In this document: one piece after another, positions 43,968 to 53,249 of the stretch
Layout: the number at the start of each line of letters is the position of its first letter
Numbering within the stretch: position 1 is the stretch's first letter
Assembly: GCA_031285165.1 (NCBI GenBank)
Contig: JAITWR010000027.1
Span: forward strand, 1 to 54,595
Origin: Novosphingobium sp.
Lineage (GTDB): Bacteria; Pseudomonadota; Alphaproteobacteria; Sphingomonadales; Sphingomonadaceae
Length of the DNA stretch: 54,595 nt
Reading direction: 5' to 3'
The notes under the pieces: generated by a model
Told to the model about the DNA's origin: nothing
Databases searched by the model: none
What the model saw: only the letters and a program-made list of their open reading frames with translations
Translations under genes and position numbers: made by a program

Positions 43968-46493
43968 TCAATAGACCCCGCCCTGCTCCTCGGCGAAGTC
44001 GCGCGCTTCGCCGGCCCTGGCGGCATTTTCCTGCGCCTGCCGATGCGCCTGCCGGCCGCGGCCGATCGCCGCCATCAGCGCCTCGCGCTGGTTGGCGAGA
44101 AGGTCGGCGCGGGTGGTGCGCATCGGCTCTGTATCGGGCTTGAATGCCTCCCAGATCACACCCGACCTGGGATCGGAGCCCGGCGTGACGCCGAACACGC
44201 GCTTGCCCGTGACACGGTCGATCCGAACCATGCGGATGCCTTCCGGCGCGACGAAAGGCAGGCGGCTCCAGCGCTCGCGCGTCGCCTGGAGGAACTGCTT
44301 GAAAATCGGCGCCGCGATCCGGCCGCCCTGGGCGTAGCCGCCGAGCGAGCGCGGCTGGTCGTAGCCGAGATAGACGCCGGCGACATAGCGCTGCGAGCCG
44401 CCGACGAACCAGACATTGGTGGGGCCGCTGGTCGTGCCGGTCTTGCCGAACAGCGGCAGGCCCAGGTCGCGCAGCACGACCGCGGTACCGCGCGTGACGA
44501 CGCCTTCCAGCATGTGAACCACCTGATAAGCGGTGCGCGGGTCGAGCACCTGCTTGCCGCGCGGTTCGAACCGGGGCATCGGCTTGCCGTCCCACTGCGC
44601 CATGTTGCAGTTGAGGCAGCGGCGGTTGTCCGCACGCCAGATGATCTTGCCGTTGCGGTCCTGGATATAGTCGATCAGCGACGAGGGATATTGCACGCCG
44701 TTATTGGCCAGCGCCGCATAGGCGTTCACCATCTGCGCCACCGTCGTCTCGCCCGCGCCGAGCGCGAAGGACAGGTAGTTCTGATACTTGCCGATGCCGA
44801 CCCGATCGATCGTTCCGGTCACGCGGTTCATGCCGACATCGTTGGCCACCCGCACCGTCATCAGGTTGCGCGACTGTTCGAGGCCCCAGCGCATCGTGTG
44901 CATGCCGCTGCCGCCTCCGCCGCCGAAATTGCGGAAACACTTCTGCGAAGAAGTGCCCTGATTGACGCAGAACGTGCCGTCGAGCACCATGCTCGCGGGG
45001 GTCATGCCGCTGTCGAGCGCGGTCGCATAGACGAAAGGCTTGATCGTCGAGCCCGGCTGGCGTTCCGCCTGGGTCGCGCGGTTGAACGATGCCAGCCCGG
45101 AATCGAAGCCTCCCTGCATGGCCAGGATGCGGCCGTTGAACGGGCTTTCGATCATCATGCCGCCCGACACCTCGGGAATGATGCGCACGGCGAAAACCCC
45201 GTTGCCCGCGGGCGCGGCGGCGATCACATCGCCGGCGCGCAGCGAATCGGGCAGCGCGACAAGCTGGCCGGTCTGGCCGTCGGGAAAGCCGATACGGGCG
45301 CTGGCCCCGTTGCGTTCGATCACCAGACCGACGCGCCAGTCCTGATAGGAAATCGACTTGTTGAGCGTAACGAGCTGGGCCTGCCACTTGTCCGGGTCGA
45401 CATCGATATGATCGATCGGCCCGCGAAAACCCATGTTCCCGTGATAGCGCAGCAGTCCGGCGCGCAGCGCATCCTGCGCCGCCTTCTGCATTTCGGAATC
45501 GAGCGAGGAACGCACCCACAGGCCGCCGGCATAGACACTGTTCGGCCCGTCCTCGGCCTTTTCGCCATAGCGCTGGATCAACTGGCGGCGGACTTCTTCC
45601 ATGAAGTAGCCGACCGAGGGATCATAGGTGTCCACCCGCCGCGGGATAATGCCCAGCGGCTGCGCCTTGGCCTCGGCCACTTCCGCCGGCGTCGCCCAGC
45701 CGTTCCGCTGCATCTGGTCGAGCACGTAATTGCGGCGCTCGATGGCCAGGCCGGCGTTGCGCGCGCGGCCATAGCGCTCGGGCGCTTTGGGCAGGATCGC
45801 GAGGAAAGCCGCCTCGTGCAGCTTGAGATCGTTCACGTCCTTGCCGAAATAGGCGCGCGCGGCGGCCTGGACGCCGAAGCTCTGCCGCCCGAGCGGGATC
45901 TCGTTCAGATAGAGTTCCAGGATCTGCTGCTTGTTCAGCGTCGCCTCGATCCGCCGCGCCAGGATCATCTCCTTGAACTTGCGGCCGAGCGAATACTCAT
46001 CGCCGATCAGGATATTCTTGGCTACCTGCTGGGTGATCGTCGAGCCGCCCTTGGCGCGTCGGCCCGAACCCACTTTCGAGACATAATCGACCACCGCGCC
46101 GGCAAGGCCGGTGTAATCGACGCCGCCATGCGTCCAGAACGTCTTGTCTTCGGCCGAGAGGAAGGCGTTGATCACCGGCCTGGGGAAATCGGCGAACCGC
46201 AGTTGCACGCGCCGCTCGCGCGCATAGGAATAGACGATCTGCCCGTCGATGCCGCGCACGATGGTAGGCAGCGGCGGCTGATAGGTCAGCAGCTTGTCGG
46301 CCGAGGGCAGGTTGCGCGTGATGAGCAACCACACCGCCAGCCAGATCAGCAGGAGCACGCCGGCCGCGTAGCCCAGCCGCCGGAGCCAGGGCTTCCCGCG
46401 CCAGGACTGCCGGAACCGGCCCCAGGCCCCGCCCGCCTCGCGGCGGATACGGTAGTGCAGGTTTTCGTTTTCGGGCGCCGCGGAGTCAGCCAT
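43968..46493 (-). CDS. mrcA: Penicillin-binding protein 1A
   Basis: An 841-residue bifunctional peptidoglycan synthase. The N-terminal membrane anchor lies near 40-58. The GT51 glycosyltransferase domain has the catalytic Glu in SAEDKTFWTHGGVD, then KGGSTITQQVAKN and RKFKEMILARRIE. An OB-like insert precedes the transpeptidase domain with SxxK as GSTIKP, SxN as QSRNLM and KTG as FGKTGTTSG. It polymerises and cross-links the wall in the periplasm. It follows amiC on the same strand after 44 bases, so amiC-mrcA is one unit. As I recall, prfB often follows in related genomes; here the catabolic island does. Confidence 0.96.
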   Translation of the reverse strand: MADSAAPENENLHYRIRREAGGAWGRFRQSWRGKPWLRRLGYAAGVLLLIWLAVWLLITRNLPSADKLLTYQPPLPTIVRGIDGQIVYSYARERRVQLRFADFPRPVINAFLSAEDKTFWTHGGVDYTGLAGAVVDYVSKVGSGRRAKGGSTITQQVAKNILIGDEYSLGRKFKEMILARRIEATLNKQQILELYLNEIPLGRQSFGVQAAARAYFGKDVNDLKLHEAAFLAILPKAPERYGRARNAGLAIERRNYVLDQMQRNGWATPAEVAEAKAQPLGIIPRRVDTYDPSVGYFMEEVRRQLIQRYGEKAEDGPNSVYAGGLWVRSSLDSEMQKAAQDALRAGLLRYHGNMGFRGPIDHIDVDPDKWQAQLVTLNKSISYQDWRVGLVIERNGASARIGFPDGQTGQLVALPDSLRAGDVIAAAPAGNGVFAVRIIPEVSGGMMIESPFNGRILAMQGGFDSGLASFNRATQAERQPGSTIKPFVYATALDSGMTPASMVLDGTFCVNQGTSSQKCFRNFGGGGGSGMHTMRWGLEQSRNLMTVRVANDVGMNRVTGTIDRVGIGKYQNYLSFALGAGETTVAQMVNAYAALANNGVQYPSSLIDYIQDRNGKIIWRADNRRCLNCNMAQWDGKPMPRFEPRGKQVLDPRTAYQVVHMLEGVVTRGTAVVLRDLGLPLFGKTGTTSGPTNVWFVGGSQRYVAGVYLGYDQPRSLGGYAQGGRIAAPIFKQFLQATRERWSRLPFVAPEGIRMVRIDRVTGKRVFGVTPGSDPRSGVIWEAFKPDTEPMRTTRADLLANQREALMAAIGRGRQAHRQAQENAARAGEARDFAEEQGGVY

Positions 46494-46537
46494 CGTGATG
46501 GACCCTTATCGCGTGTGCCGCCCGAGGGAAAGCCCGT

Positions 46538-47404
46538 TCACGGGTGCGACTGCCGCGCGAAGTAGAGACGGATGGCCCGTGCCGTCGCCTGGGCGAACGT
46601 GGCGCGGCCCTCGGGCGAGGCGAGCTTCGCGGCCTCGCCGGGATTGCTGACATAGCCGCTTTCGAACAGCACCGAGGGCATGTCGGGAGACTTGAGAACG
46701 ACGAAAGCCGCCGACTGCACGTGCTGGTCGTGCAGCGGCATCCTGCCTGTCGCCTCGCGCAGAATCAGCCGGGCGAATTCCTCGGACTTCGCCTGCGCCT
46801 CGCGCTGCGAAAGGTCGACGAGGATCGCGCTGACGGCATCGCTGGTGCCGGCAAGCGATATGCCGTTGATCGTGTCGGCCCGGTTTTCCCTTGCGGCAAG
46901 CAGTGCCGCGGCCTCGTTACCGCCGCGCTCGGACAGCGTATAGACGCTGGCGCCATGGGCACCCTCGTTGTTCTCCACGCTGTCGGCATGAATCGAGAGG
47001 AACAGGTCGGCGTTGAGCCGCCGCGCAATGCCCGAACGCTCGGGCAGCAGCAGGAAGCGGTCGTCATCGCGAGTCATCGCGACACGGATGCCGCCGCCTT
47101 TCAGCAGTTCGTCGCGCAAGGCTTGGGCAAGTTGCAGCGTCAGCGTTTTTTCGGCCAGGGGCTCTTTCCCGGCGCCGGGATCATGCCCGCCATGGCCAGC
47201 ATCGAGTACCACCAGCGGACGGCCTGCACCCAGCGGCCCGCGCACTTCGGGAAGGCCGATCCGGCCGCTGGCCGGCGGCAGCGCGATGCGCTGGATATAG
47301 GCATAGCCGCCCGACACGGCGGATACGCGGGCGGCTCCGACCAGTGCCCCCGCAAGCGCCAGCGGCACGGCAACGAACAGGGCGAACTGGAAAGGATGCG
47401 GCAT
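46538..47404 (-). CDS. amiC: N-acetylmuramoyl-L-alanine amidase
   Basis: A 288-residue periplasmic zinc amidase that cuts septal peptidoglycan side chains. An N-terminal signal or anchor helix (about 6-26) is followed by a short linker. The Amidase_3 domain shows VVLDAGHGGHDPGA (zinc His), AEKTLTLQLA (zinc Glu), LFLSIHADS (zinc His) and VLFESGYVSNPGEA (catalytic Glu). It lacks the AMIN targeting domain of E. coli AmiC, so the symbol follows common usage for this operon. AGGA lies before the ATG at 47404. It is divergent from rne, with 550 bases between. Confidence 0.93.
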   Translation of the reverse strand: MPHPFQFALFVAVPLALAGALVGAARVSAVSGGYAYIQRIALPPASGRIGLPEVRGPLGAGRPLVVLDAGHGGHDPGAGKEPLAEKTLTLQLAQALRDELLKGGGIRVAMTRDDDRFLLLPERSGIARRLNADLFLSIHADSVENNEGAHGASVYTLSERGGNEAAALLAARENRADTINGISLAGTSDAVSAILVDLSQREAQAKSEEFARLILREATGRMPLHDQHVQSAAFVVLKSPDMPSVLFESGYVSNPGEAAKLASPEGRATFAQATARAIRLYFARQSHP

Positions 47405-47954
47405 TGCGCATCCTGCTAGAGCCACCCGGATGGAACCGCAATGGCCGAGCTGCCGCTTGCACGGCTTGCCGATCGGGGGATTGGCTGCTAGGTGACAGGC
47501 GCCGGACAAGCCGGCCCGATCCTCACGCACCGGAAACAACGCTGAACGGGCGCAATCGGGCAGGCAAAATCGGGCGGGCGGGCGAAATCGGGACTGTATT
47601 CCCACACCGGCCAATTTTCGGGTGTCTTACCCGGACCGAACAGGTTGATGCGAGCCATGAGAAGCCATTTGCCGTTTTGCCAGCCGCAGCCCTCACAGGC
47701 GCGGAAGGCATGGACGGCGAGCCTACCGATCATCGGTACTGCGCGTTCGTTTTCGCCGCGCATTCTCCCGCTTGCAGACACACAGCAAGCCGCCCGGGCG
47801 CTGGTGCGCCGGGGCTTCACCTACAAACCCGACAGCCGCCTGCCCTTCCCTCATCGGAACGGAGCCGGCGGCGTCATCCAGAATACCCGCGCCGTGCTGA
47901 GTGGAAGCCGCCCTTCGGGCTCTTCCATACCGCGGTGCGCATGGAGATATCATA
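47405..47954 (+). other. Long amiC-rne intergenic region with rne leader
   Basis: 550 bases without a supported gene, presumably holding the amiC promoter and a long rne 5' leader. It contains three copies of AATCGGG spaced 14-18 bases apart (about 47548-47592). CCGGGCGC/GCGCCGG (near 47800) forms one hairpin. GGAAG-GCCC/GGGC-CUUCC (47903-47926) forms another, 16 bases before the ribosome-binding site GGAG. In E. coli a structured rne leader lets RNase E control its own mRNA. Similar control here is an inference. Confidence 0.45.
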
Positions 47955-50720
47955 ATGACAACGCGCATGCTTATCGATGCGCGCCACCAGGAAGAAACCC
48001 GGGTGGCCGTCCTCAAGGGCAATCGTATTGAGGAATTCGACTTTGAATCCGCCGATCGCAAGCAGATCAAGGGCAATATCTATCTCGCCAAGGTAACCCG
48101 GGTCGAACCGTCGCTACAGGCGGCTTTCGTCGATTTCGGCGGCAATCGCCACGGTTTCCTGGCCTTCAGCGAAATCCATCCCGATTACTACCAGATCCCC
48201 AAGGAGGATCGTGAGGCGCTGCTCGCCGAAGAAGCCGCGCACGCCGAGGAAGAAGCCGCCCTGCGCGCTGCCGACGAAAGCGACGAGGACTTCGGCGACG
48301 ACGAGTTGGGAGAAGGTCTGGCCGACGACTTCGCCGGCGAGGAAGGCGTCACCGAGATCGACACGTCCGAGAAGGACCAGATCGCCACGATCGAGGGCGG
48401 CCATGTCGAGAACGGCTTCGAATATGCCGAGGAAGAAGGCGAGGAACGCGCCGGAACCGCCGGGGAAAGCGAAGCCGGCGACGACGATGCCGCCGGGGAC
48501 CGCCAGCGTCGTGGCCGGCGTCGCCAGGGCGGCCGCGGCCGCTCGAAAGAGGCCGACGAACTGCGCGCCAAGCGCATGGCCCTGCGCCGCCGCTACAAGA
48601 TCCAGGACGTCATCCACCGCCGCCAGGTGCTGCTGGTGCAGGTCGTCAAGGAAGAGCGCGGCAACAAGGGCGCGGCGCTGACCTCCTACCTGTCGCTTGC
48701 CGGCCGCTATTGCGTGCTGATGCCGAATTCGAGCCACGGCGGCGGCATCAGCCGCAAGATCAACTCGGCATCGGACCGCAAGCGGCTGAAAGCGATCATC
48801 GGCGAGCTGGACCTGCCCAAGTCGATGGGCTGCATCGTCCGCACCGCCGGCCTCTCGCGCACCAAGGCCGAGATCAAGCGCGACTTCGACTACCTCGCCC
48901 GTCTGTGGGACGAGATTCGCGAGAACACGCTGAAGTCGAGCGCGCCGGCGCTGATCCATTCGGACAGCGACCTGATCAAGCGCGCGATCCGCGACATCTA
49001 CAACCGCGACATCGAGGAAGTCGTCGTCGAGGGTGAAGCCGGCTACCGCGCCGCGCGCGACTTCATGAAGCTGCTGATGCCCAGCCACGCGCGCCGGGTG
49101 AAGGCCTATGCCGATCCCGTGCCGTTGTTCCAGCGCTATGGCGCCGAGGACCAGCTCACCGCGATGTACGATCCGGTCGTGCAGTTGAAATCGGGCGGCT
49201 ACATCGTCATCAACCCGACCGAGGCGCTTGTCTCGATCGACATCAACTCGGGCCGCTCGACCAAGGAGCACGGCATCGAGGCGACCGCGCTCAACACCAA
49301 TATCGAGGCGGCCCGCGAAATCGCCCGCCAGTTGCGCCTGCGCGACATGGCCGGCCTCGTCGTCATCGACTTCATCGACATGGAATACGGATCGAACATC
49401 CGCAAGGTCGAAAAGGCGATGAAGGAAGCGCTGCGGAACGATCGCGCCCGGCTCCAGATCGGCCGTATATCGAGCTTCGGCCTGATGGAGATGAGCCGCC
49501 AGCGCCTGCGTACCGGCGTGCTGGAAGCGACGACGCGCATATGCCCGCACTGCGACGGCACCGGCCTCGTCCGCACCGCCAGTTCGGCGGGCCTTTCCGC
49601 GCTGCGCCTGATCGAAGACGAAGCGGCAAAAGGCCGCGGCTCGATCATCACGCTCTACGCTTCGACCGAGGCGTCGATCTACCTGCTCAACGCCAAGCGC
49701 GCCGATCTCGCCGAGATCGAGGCCCGTTACGGCGTGCGCGTCGAGGTGATTCCGGAAGGCGAGAACGAAGGCGCCAAGATGCGCGTCGGTTCCTCCGGCC
49801 CGCGTCCCGAATTCGTCCCCCGCTTCGAGCCGATCGTCGACGACTATGACGATGCGGACTTGCCCGCAGAGGACGAGGATATCGAGGAGGAGGAAGCGGA
49901 AGCCGAAGAGACCGGTGGCCGGGGCGAAACCGATGGCGAAGGTCGCCGCAAACGGCGCAAGCGCCGCCGCAGCCGCGATCGCCGCGACGAAACTTCGGCC
50001 GGGGAAGTGACCGAAACGCCCGAGGATGGCGAAGATAGCGCCGAGGATGCCGGCGAGGATGGTGCCGAAGACGGCGCCGAAGATGGCGAAAGTCCGCGCA
50101 AACGGCGCCGGCGCGGTCGCCGCCGGCGCGGCGGCCGCGGCCGTGGCGAAGCCGGTCAGGAAGCGGCAGACGAGGCCGAAAGCGAGGCTGAGGCCGAGCC
50201 TGCGGCAGCCGGGGCCGAGCCGCCCTCAGAGCCCTTAAGCGAACCCGAAACGGCTGCGGAAGCCGATGCTGCGGAAGCAGCCGGGGAAGCGCCGGCCAAG
50301 CCCAGGCGCACTCGCCGCAAGAAAGCGGACATCGCGGCCGGGGAAGAGGCACCAGCGGAAGCTGTGCCCGTGGAACCCGCTCCTGCGGAAGCGGCCGGGG
50401 AAGCACCCGCCAAGCCCAGGCGCACTCGCCGCAAGAAAGCGGACATCGCAGCCGAAGCCGCCCCGGCAGAGGCAGCTCATCCGATCGAACCGGCTCCCGA
50501 AGCGGCGGAAGCCGTCCCGGCCAAGCCCAAACGCACCCGCCGCAAGAAAGCCGAAGTCGAGGCTGAAGCAATGCCGCCCGTGCCTGAAACTCCGGCCGTG
50601 GAAGCTGAAATCGCCGCAGCCGAACCGGCTGCCGAAACGACAATGGCAGCCGAGGCCAAAGCCAATGCCGCGAACGAGCCGCCCCGCCGCGGCTGGTGGC
50701 AGCGCACTTTCGGCAACTGA
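47955..50720 (+). CDS. rne: Ribonuclease E
   Basis: A 921-residue endoribonuclease and degradosome scaffold. The S1 domain (from about 37) is interrupted by a large acidic then basic insertion (about 84-215) before YKIQDVIHRRQVLLVQV, typical of alphaproteobacteria. Catalytic Asp residues lie in SIDINSG (D429) and DFIDM (D472/D475), and the zinc-link is CPHC (530-533). The C-terminal half is disordered: acidic stretches, Arg-rich RNA-binding patches (KRRKRRRSRDRR, KRRRRGRRRRGGRGRG), three AKPxRTRRKKA repeats, and a final RRGWWQRTFGN. The GWW tail matches the PNPase-binding site known in Caulobacter RNase E. GGAG precedes the ATG. Confidence 0.97.
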   Translation: MTTRMLIDARHQEETRVAVLKGNRIEEFDFESADRKQIKGNIYLAKVTRVEPSLQAAFVDFGGNRHGFLAFSEIHPDYYQIPKEDREALLAEEAAHAEEEAALRAADESDEDFGDDELGEGLADDFAGEEGVTEIDTSEKDQIATIEGGHVENGFEYAEEEGEERAGTAGESEAGDDDAAGDRQRRGRRRQGGRGRSKEADELRAKRMALRRRYKIQDVIHRRQVLLVQVVKEERGNKGAALTSYLSLAGRYCVLMPNSSHGGGISRKINSASDRKRLKAIIGELDLPKSMGCIVRTAGLSRTKAEIKRDFDYLARLWDEIRENTLKSSAPALIHSDSDLIKRAIRDIYNRDIEEVVVEGEAGYRAARDFMKLLMPSHARRVKAYADPVPLFQRYGAEDQLTAMYDPVVQLKSGGYIVINPTEALVSIDINSGRSTKEHGIEATALNTNIEAAREIARQLRLRDMAGLVVIDFIDMEYGSNIRKVEKAMKEALRNDRARLQIGRISSFGLMEMSRQRLRTGVLEATTRICPHCDGTGLVRTASSAGLSALRLIEDEAAKGRGSIITLYASTEASIYLLNAKRADLAEIEARYGVRVEVIPEGENEGAKMRVGSSGPRPEFVPRFEPIVDDYDDADLPAEDEDIEEEEAEAEETGGRGETDGEGRRKRRKRRRSRDRRDETSAGEVTETPEDGEDSAEDAGEDGAEDGAEDGESPRKRRRRGRRRRGGRGRGEAGQEAADEAESEAEAEPAAAGAEPPSEPLSEPETAAEADAAEAAGEAPAKPRRTRRKKADIAAGEEAPAEAVPVEPAPAEAAGEAPAKPRRTRRKKADIAAEAAPAEAAHPIEPAPEAAEAVPAKPKRTRRKKAEVEAEAMPPVPETPAVEAEIAAAEPAAETTMAAEAKANAANEPPRRGWWQRTFGN
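50281..50553 (+). repeat. Three direct repeats in the rne C-terminal region
   Basis: A near-identical 58-base unit at 50281-50338 recurs at 50395-50452 (period 114), and a diverged partial copy lies at 50517-50553 (about 111 further). Each encodes AKP(R/K)RTRRKKA. They are in-frame units within the disordered RNA-binding region, so copy number could vary without breaking the gene. Confidence 0.85.
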
Positions 50721-50744
50721 TCGTCCGCATACCGACAAGCGCAA

Positions 50745-50779
50745 GCCCGTCGCCGACACCGGCGGCGGGCTTTCCTTTG
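50745..50779 (+). terminator. Rho-independent terminator of rne
   Basis: GCCCGTCGCCG pairs with CGGCGGCGGGC (11 bp, one T-G pair, loop ACAC), followed by TTTCCTTT. It begins 24 bases after the rne stop. Confidence 0.8.
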
Positions 50780-50826
50780 CCATGCCGCGAACGGCCGGGC
50801 AGGTTTCGGAACGGTTGACGGCGCGC

Positions 50827-51468
50827 ATGGGCAGCGACAAAGTCCCGTCCATGCTGCCGCCCGACCCGCCCGCCCGCCTGCCGCAAGTCCGCGATGAGGA
50901 CTTCACCGACGAGACCCGCGCCTTCTTCGCGCAATGGAGCAAGGGGGCCGTCAAGGGCGCTGCCCCGCCGAAATACCCGCCGATCACCAATCCGGTGCTG
51001 CGCACTTTCGCGCACCACCCGGTTCTGGCCAACGCCTTCTCGCCGCTCAATCTCCATATCCTCGGCGACAACACACTGCCGGTGAAGCTGCGCCAGATCG
51101 CCATCATGCGCACCGCCTGGATCACCGGGGCGACTTATATGTGGTCGAGCCACCTCGAAACGAGCGTGAACTGCGGGCTCGACCCGGAGATGTACGGGCC
51201 GATCCAGCGCGGTGCCGAAGATCCCTATTTCACCCCTTTCGAAGCCACCGTCATCCGCGCCACCGAGGATCTGGTGAACAACCGCATGATCGGCGACGCC
51301 AACTGGCAGGCATTGCGGGCGCAATGGGATGAGCAGCAGATGCTCGACTTCATGTTCACGGTCGGCTGCTATGTGATGATCGCCGGCGTGATGCGTTCGA
51401 CCGGCGCAGAACGGCAGGACAACTTGCTGGAGCTGGCCGAGAAATACGGCGCCCCGCCGCAGGGCTGA
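50827..51468 (+). CDS. Carboxymuconolactone decarboxylase family protein
   Basis: A protein of about 213 residues with the AhpD/CMD-like helical core: LPVKLRQIAIMRTAWITGATYMWSSHLETSVNCGL, then EATVIRATEDLVNN and LDFMFTVGCYVMIAGVMRSTG. The CxxC redox pair of AhpD is not present (only NCGL and VGCYV), so peroxidase activity is doubtful. The start is uncertain. ATGs at 50782, 50827 and 50851 are in frame; 50782 sits two bases after the rne terminator and is unlikely. None has a strong ribosome-binding site. It is convergent with thiE, 29 bases apart. Function in the cell is unknown. Confidence 0.8.
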   Translation: MGSDKVPSMLPPDPPARLPQVRDEDFTDETRAFFAQWSKGAVKGAAPPKYPPITNPVLRTFAHHPVLANAFSPLNLHILGDNTLPVKLRQIAIMRTAWITGATYMWSSHLETSVNCGLDPEMYGPIQRGAEDPYFTPFEATVIRATEDLVNNRMIGDANWQALRAQWDEQQMLDFMFTVGCYVMIAGVMRSTGAERQDNLLELAEKYGAPPQG

Positions 51469-51497
51469 GGCTACCCGGCGTCAATGCCCGATGGGAT

Positions 51498-52139
51498 TCA
51501 CACCGTCGTCATGGCTGCATGAAACGCCCGCACCGCGGCAGCTTCGTCACCGTTCCACACCGCACCCGAAACGGCGAGGAAGTCGGCACCGGCCTGCACC
51601 AGCGGCACACAGTTCGCCGGCGTGATGCCGCCGATCGCAACACAGGGCAGCTCGAACAGCGCTTGCCACCAGGCCAGGATTTCCGGCTCGGCGTGATGTT
51701 CGACCTCCTTGGTCGTGGTCGGGAAGAAAGCGCCGAATGCAACATAGTCGGCGCCGGCCTCGCCCGCTTCCATGGCCAGATGCCGGCTGGCGTGGCAGGT
51801 CACACCGATCTGCGCATCGCGCCCCAGCCGCTCGCGCGCCTCGCCGATGGCGCCGTCCGACTGGCCGAGATGCACGCCGTCCGCGCCCAGCCGCTTCGCC
51901 AGAGAGATGGAATCGTTGACGATGAAGGCCACCTCGCGCTCGGCGCAGATGCGCTGCAACGGCTCGGCCAGCCGCGCGGCGGCATGTTCGTCGATGCCTT
52001 TCACGCGAAACTGGAATGCCGCCACCGGCCCGGCGTCGAGCGCATGCGCCAGCCGGCCGGGAAACCCGCCGCCCACGTCGAGCGGCGAGATCAGGTAGAG
52101 CCGGGCGGCGAGGCGATGGTCGTCAGCGGATTCGATCAT
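51498..52139 (-). CDS. thiE: Thiamine-phosphate synthase
   Basis: A 213-residue TIM-barrel enzyme joining HMP-pyrophosphate and thiazole phosphate to make thiamine phosphate. AFQFRVKG, FIVNDSISLAKRLGADGVHLGQSD and YVAFGAFFPTTTK are the pyrophosphate and substrate sites, and VAIGGITPANC is the C-terminal phosphate site. The usual QxREK reads QFRVK here, a mild variation. AGGAG lies before the ATG at 52139. It is 68 bases downstream of fba, so it is probably part of the gap-pgk-fba-thiE run. No TPP riboswitch is seen. Confidence 0.9.
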   Translation of the reverse strand: MIESADDHRLAARLYLISPLDVGGGFPGRLAHALDAGPVAAFQFRVKGIDEHAAARLAEPLQRICAEREVAFIVNDSISLAKRLGADGVHLGQSDGAIGEARERLGRDAQIGVTCHASRHLAMEAGEAGADYVAFGAFFPTTTKEVEHHAEPEILAWWQALFELPCVAIGGITPANCVPLVQAGADFLAVSGAVWNGDEAAAVRAFHAAMTTV

Positions 52140-52207
52140 CGCACGCTCCTGGGATAACCGGAACCGCTTCGTCCCCAGCGTCAACAGCGCCGCGCGGGGA
52201 TCGGGGA

Positions 52208-53134
52208 TCAGGCGCCGGCCGCAGCGCCCGTCTTCTGCGTCGAGCCCCGGTAGATCTCGTCGATCGCCCCGCCCAGCGACGCGTCGAACTCCGCATCGCT
52301 CATCTGCGCACGCAGGTCTTCGAGCAGCGCACGGCTGAAGCTGGCGATGATGCCGCGGTTCTTCGACAGCTCGACACAAGCCTCGGGCCGCTTGTAGCCG
52401 CCCGACAGCGCGACGACGCGCAGCACTTTCGGGTGGTCGACCAGCGGATCGAACAGGCCCGGCTCCACCGGCAGGCTGAGTTTGAGCATGACCGTCTCGC
52501 CTGCGGGCAGCGCGTCGAGGTTCCTGAGAATCTCCGCCAGCAAAATCCGGTCGCAGTCCGCGCGGGTCTCGCTCTTGATGTTCACTTCGGGCTCGATGAT
52601 CGGCATCATGCCATGGCGAAGCACCTGCCGGCCCACTTCGAACTGCTGATCGACCACTGCGGCAATGCCCTCGCGGTTGGCCGAATTGATCACCGAGCGC
52701 TCCTTGGTGCCGAACACGCCCAGCGCCCGCGAACGTTCGAGCAGCGTGTCGAGGCCCGGAATCGGCTTCATCAGTTGCACGCCGTTGGCCTCATCCTCCA
52801 GGCCCTTGTCGATCTTGATGAAGGGAATGATGCCCTTGTCGATCAGCGCCCGGGGCACCGGCTTGCCGCCGGCCCCCTTGTCATCAACCGTACCATCCAT
52901 CGTGCGCTCGAACAGGATCGCGCCGAGCACTTTCTCGCCGGTGAAGACGGGCGCGGTGATGATGCGGCTGCGCATCCGGTGGATCAGGCCGAACATCTCC
53001 TCTTCGCTCGCCCAGGCACCTTCCTCGATGCCGTAGCCCTTGAGCGCCTTGGGAGTCGATCCGCCCGATTGGTCGAGCGCGGCGATGAAACCCTTGCCTG
53101 CGGCGATCTTGGCGGTCATTTCAGAGGTGTTCAT
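52208..53134 (-). CDS. fba: Class I fructose-bisphosphate aldolase
   Basis: A 308-residue class I aldolase of the bacterial type, using a Schiff-base Lys and no metal. GFIAALDQSGGSTPKAL is the conserved N-terminal loop, PFIKIDKGL and PIIEPEVNIKS the active-site strands, VMLKLSLPVEPGLF the likely Schiff-base strand, and VVALSGGYKRPEA the phosphate site. It splits or forms fructose 1,6-bisphosphate and so works with glpX and tpiA. AGGA lies before the ATG. It is 115 bases downstream of pgk on the same strand. Confidence 0.95.
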   Translation of the reverse strand: MNTSEMTAKIAAGKGFIAALDQSGGSTPKALKGYGIEEGAWASEEEMFGLIHRMRSRIITAPVFTGEKVLGAILFERTMDGTVDDKGAGGKPVPRALIDKGIIPFIKIDKGLEDEANGVQLMKPIPGLDTLLERSRALGVFGTKERSVINSANREGIAAVVDQQFEVGRQVLRHGMMPIIEPEVNIKSETRADCDRILLAEILRNLDALPAGETVMLKLSLPVEPGLFDPLVDHPKVLRVVALSGGYKRPEACVELSKNRGIIASFSRALLEDLRAQMSDAEFDASLGGAIDEIYRGSTQKTGAAAGA

Positions 53135-53249
53135 TGCGCTTGGTCCTGCTCTTTCTGGTTCCGGGCGGGTATGGCGAGGGCCTTAGCTTCCCCTCCATGA
53201 TCCCGCAACGGTGTGATTGGCCCCGGATTCGCTCCGGCGCGAAACCATC

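Noticed and set aside
42273..46565. 1430-codon forward frame spanning the acyl-CoA synthetase and mrcA genes
   Set aside because: It is antisense to two genes with full family motifs, and its composition (Arg/Asp/His-rich) is that of a mirror frame.
47488..47820. 110-codon reverse-strand frame with several Cys upstream of rne
   Set aside because: The Cys-rich look (CEGCGW, CFRC) is tempting, but it has no ribosome-binding site, an odd composition and overlaps the expected rne leader. I kept it as noncoding.
51498..52207. TPP riboswitch upstream of thiE
   Set aside because: The 68-base gap to fba shows no THI-box-like CTGAGA/ACCTGA pair, and thiE appears to be read through from fba.
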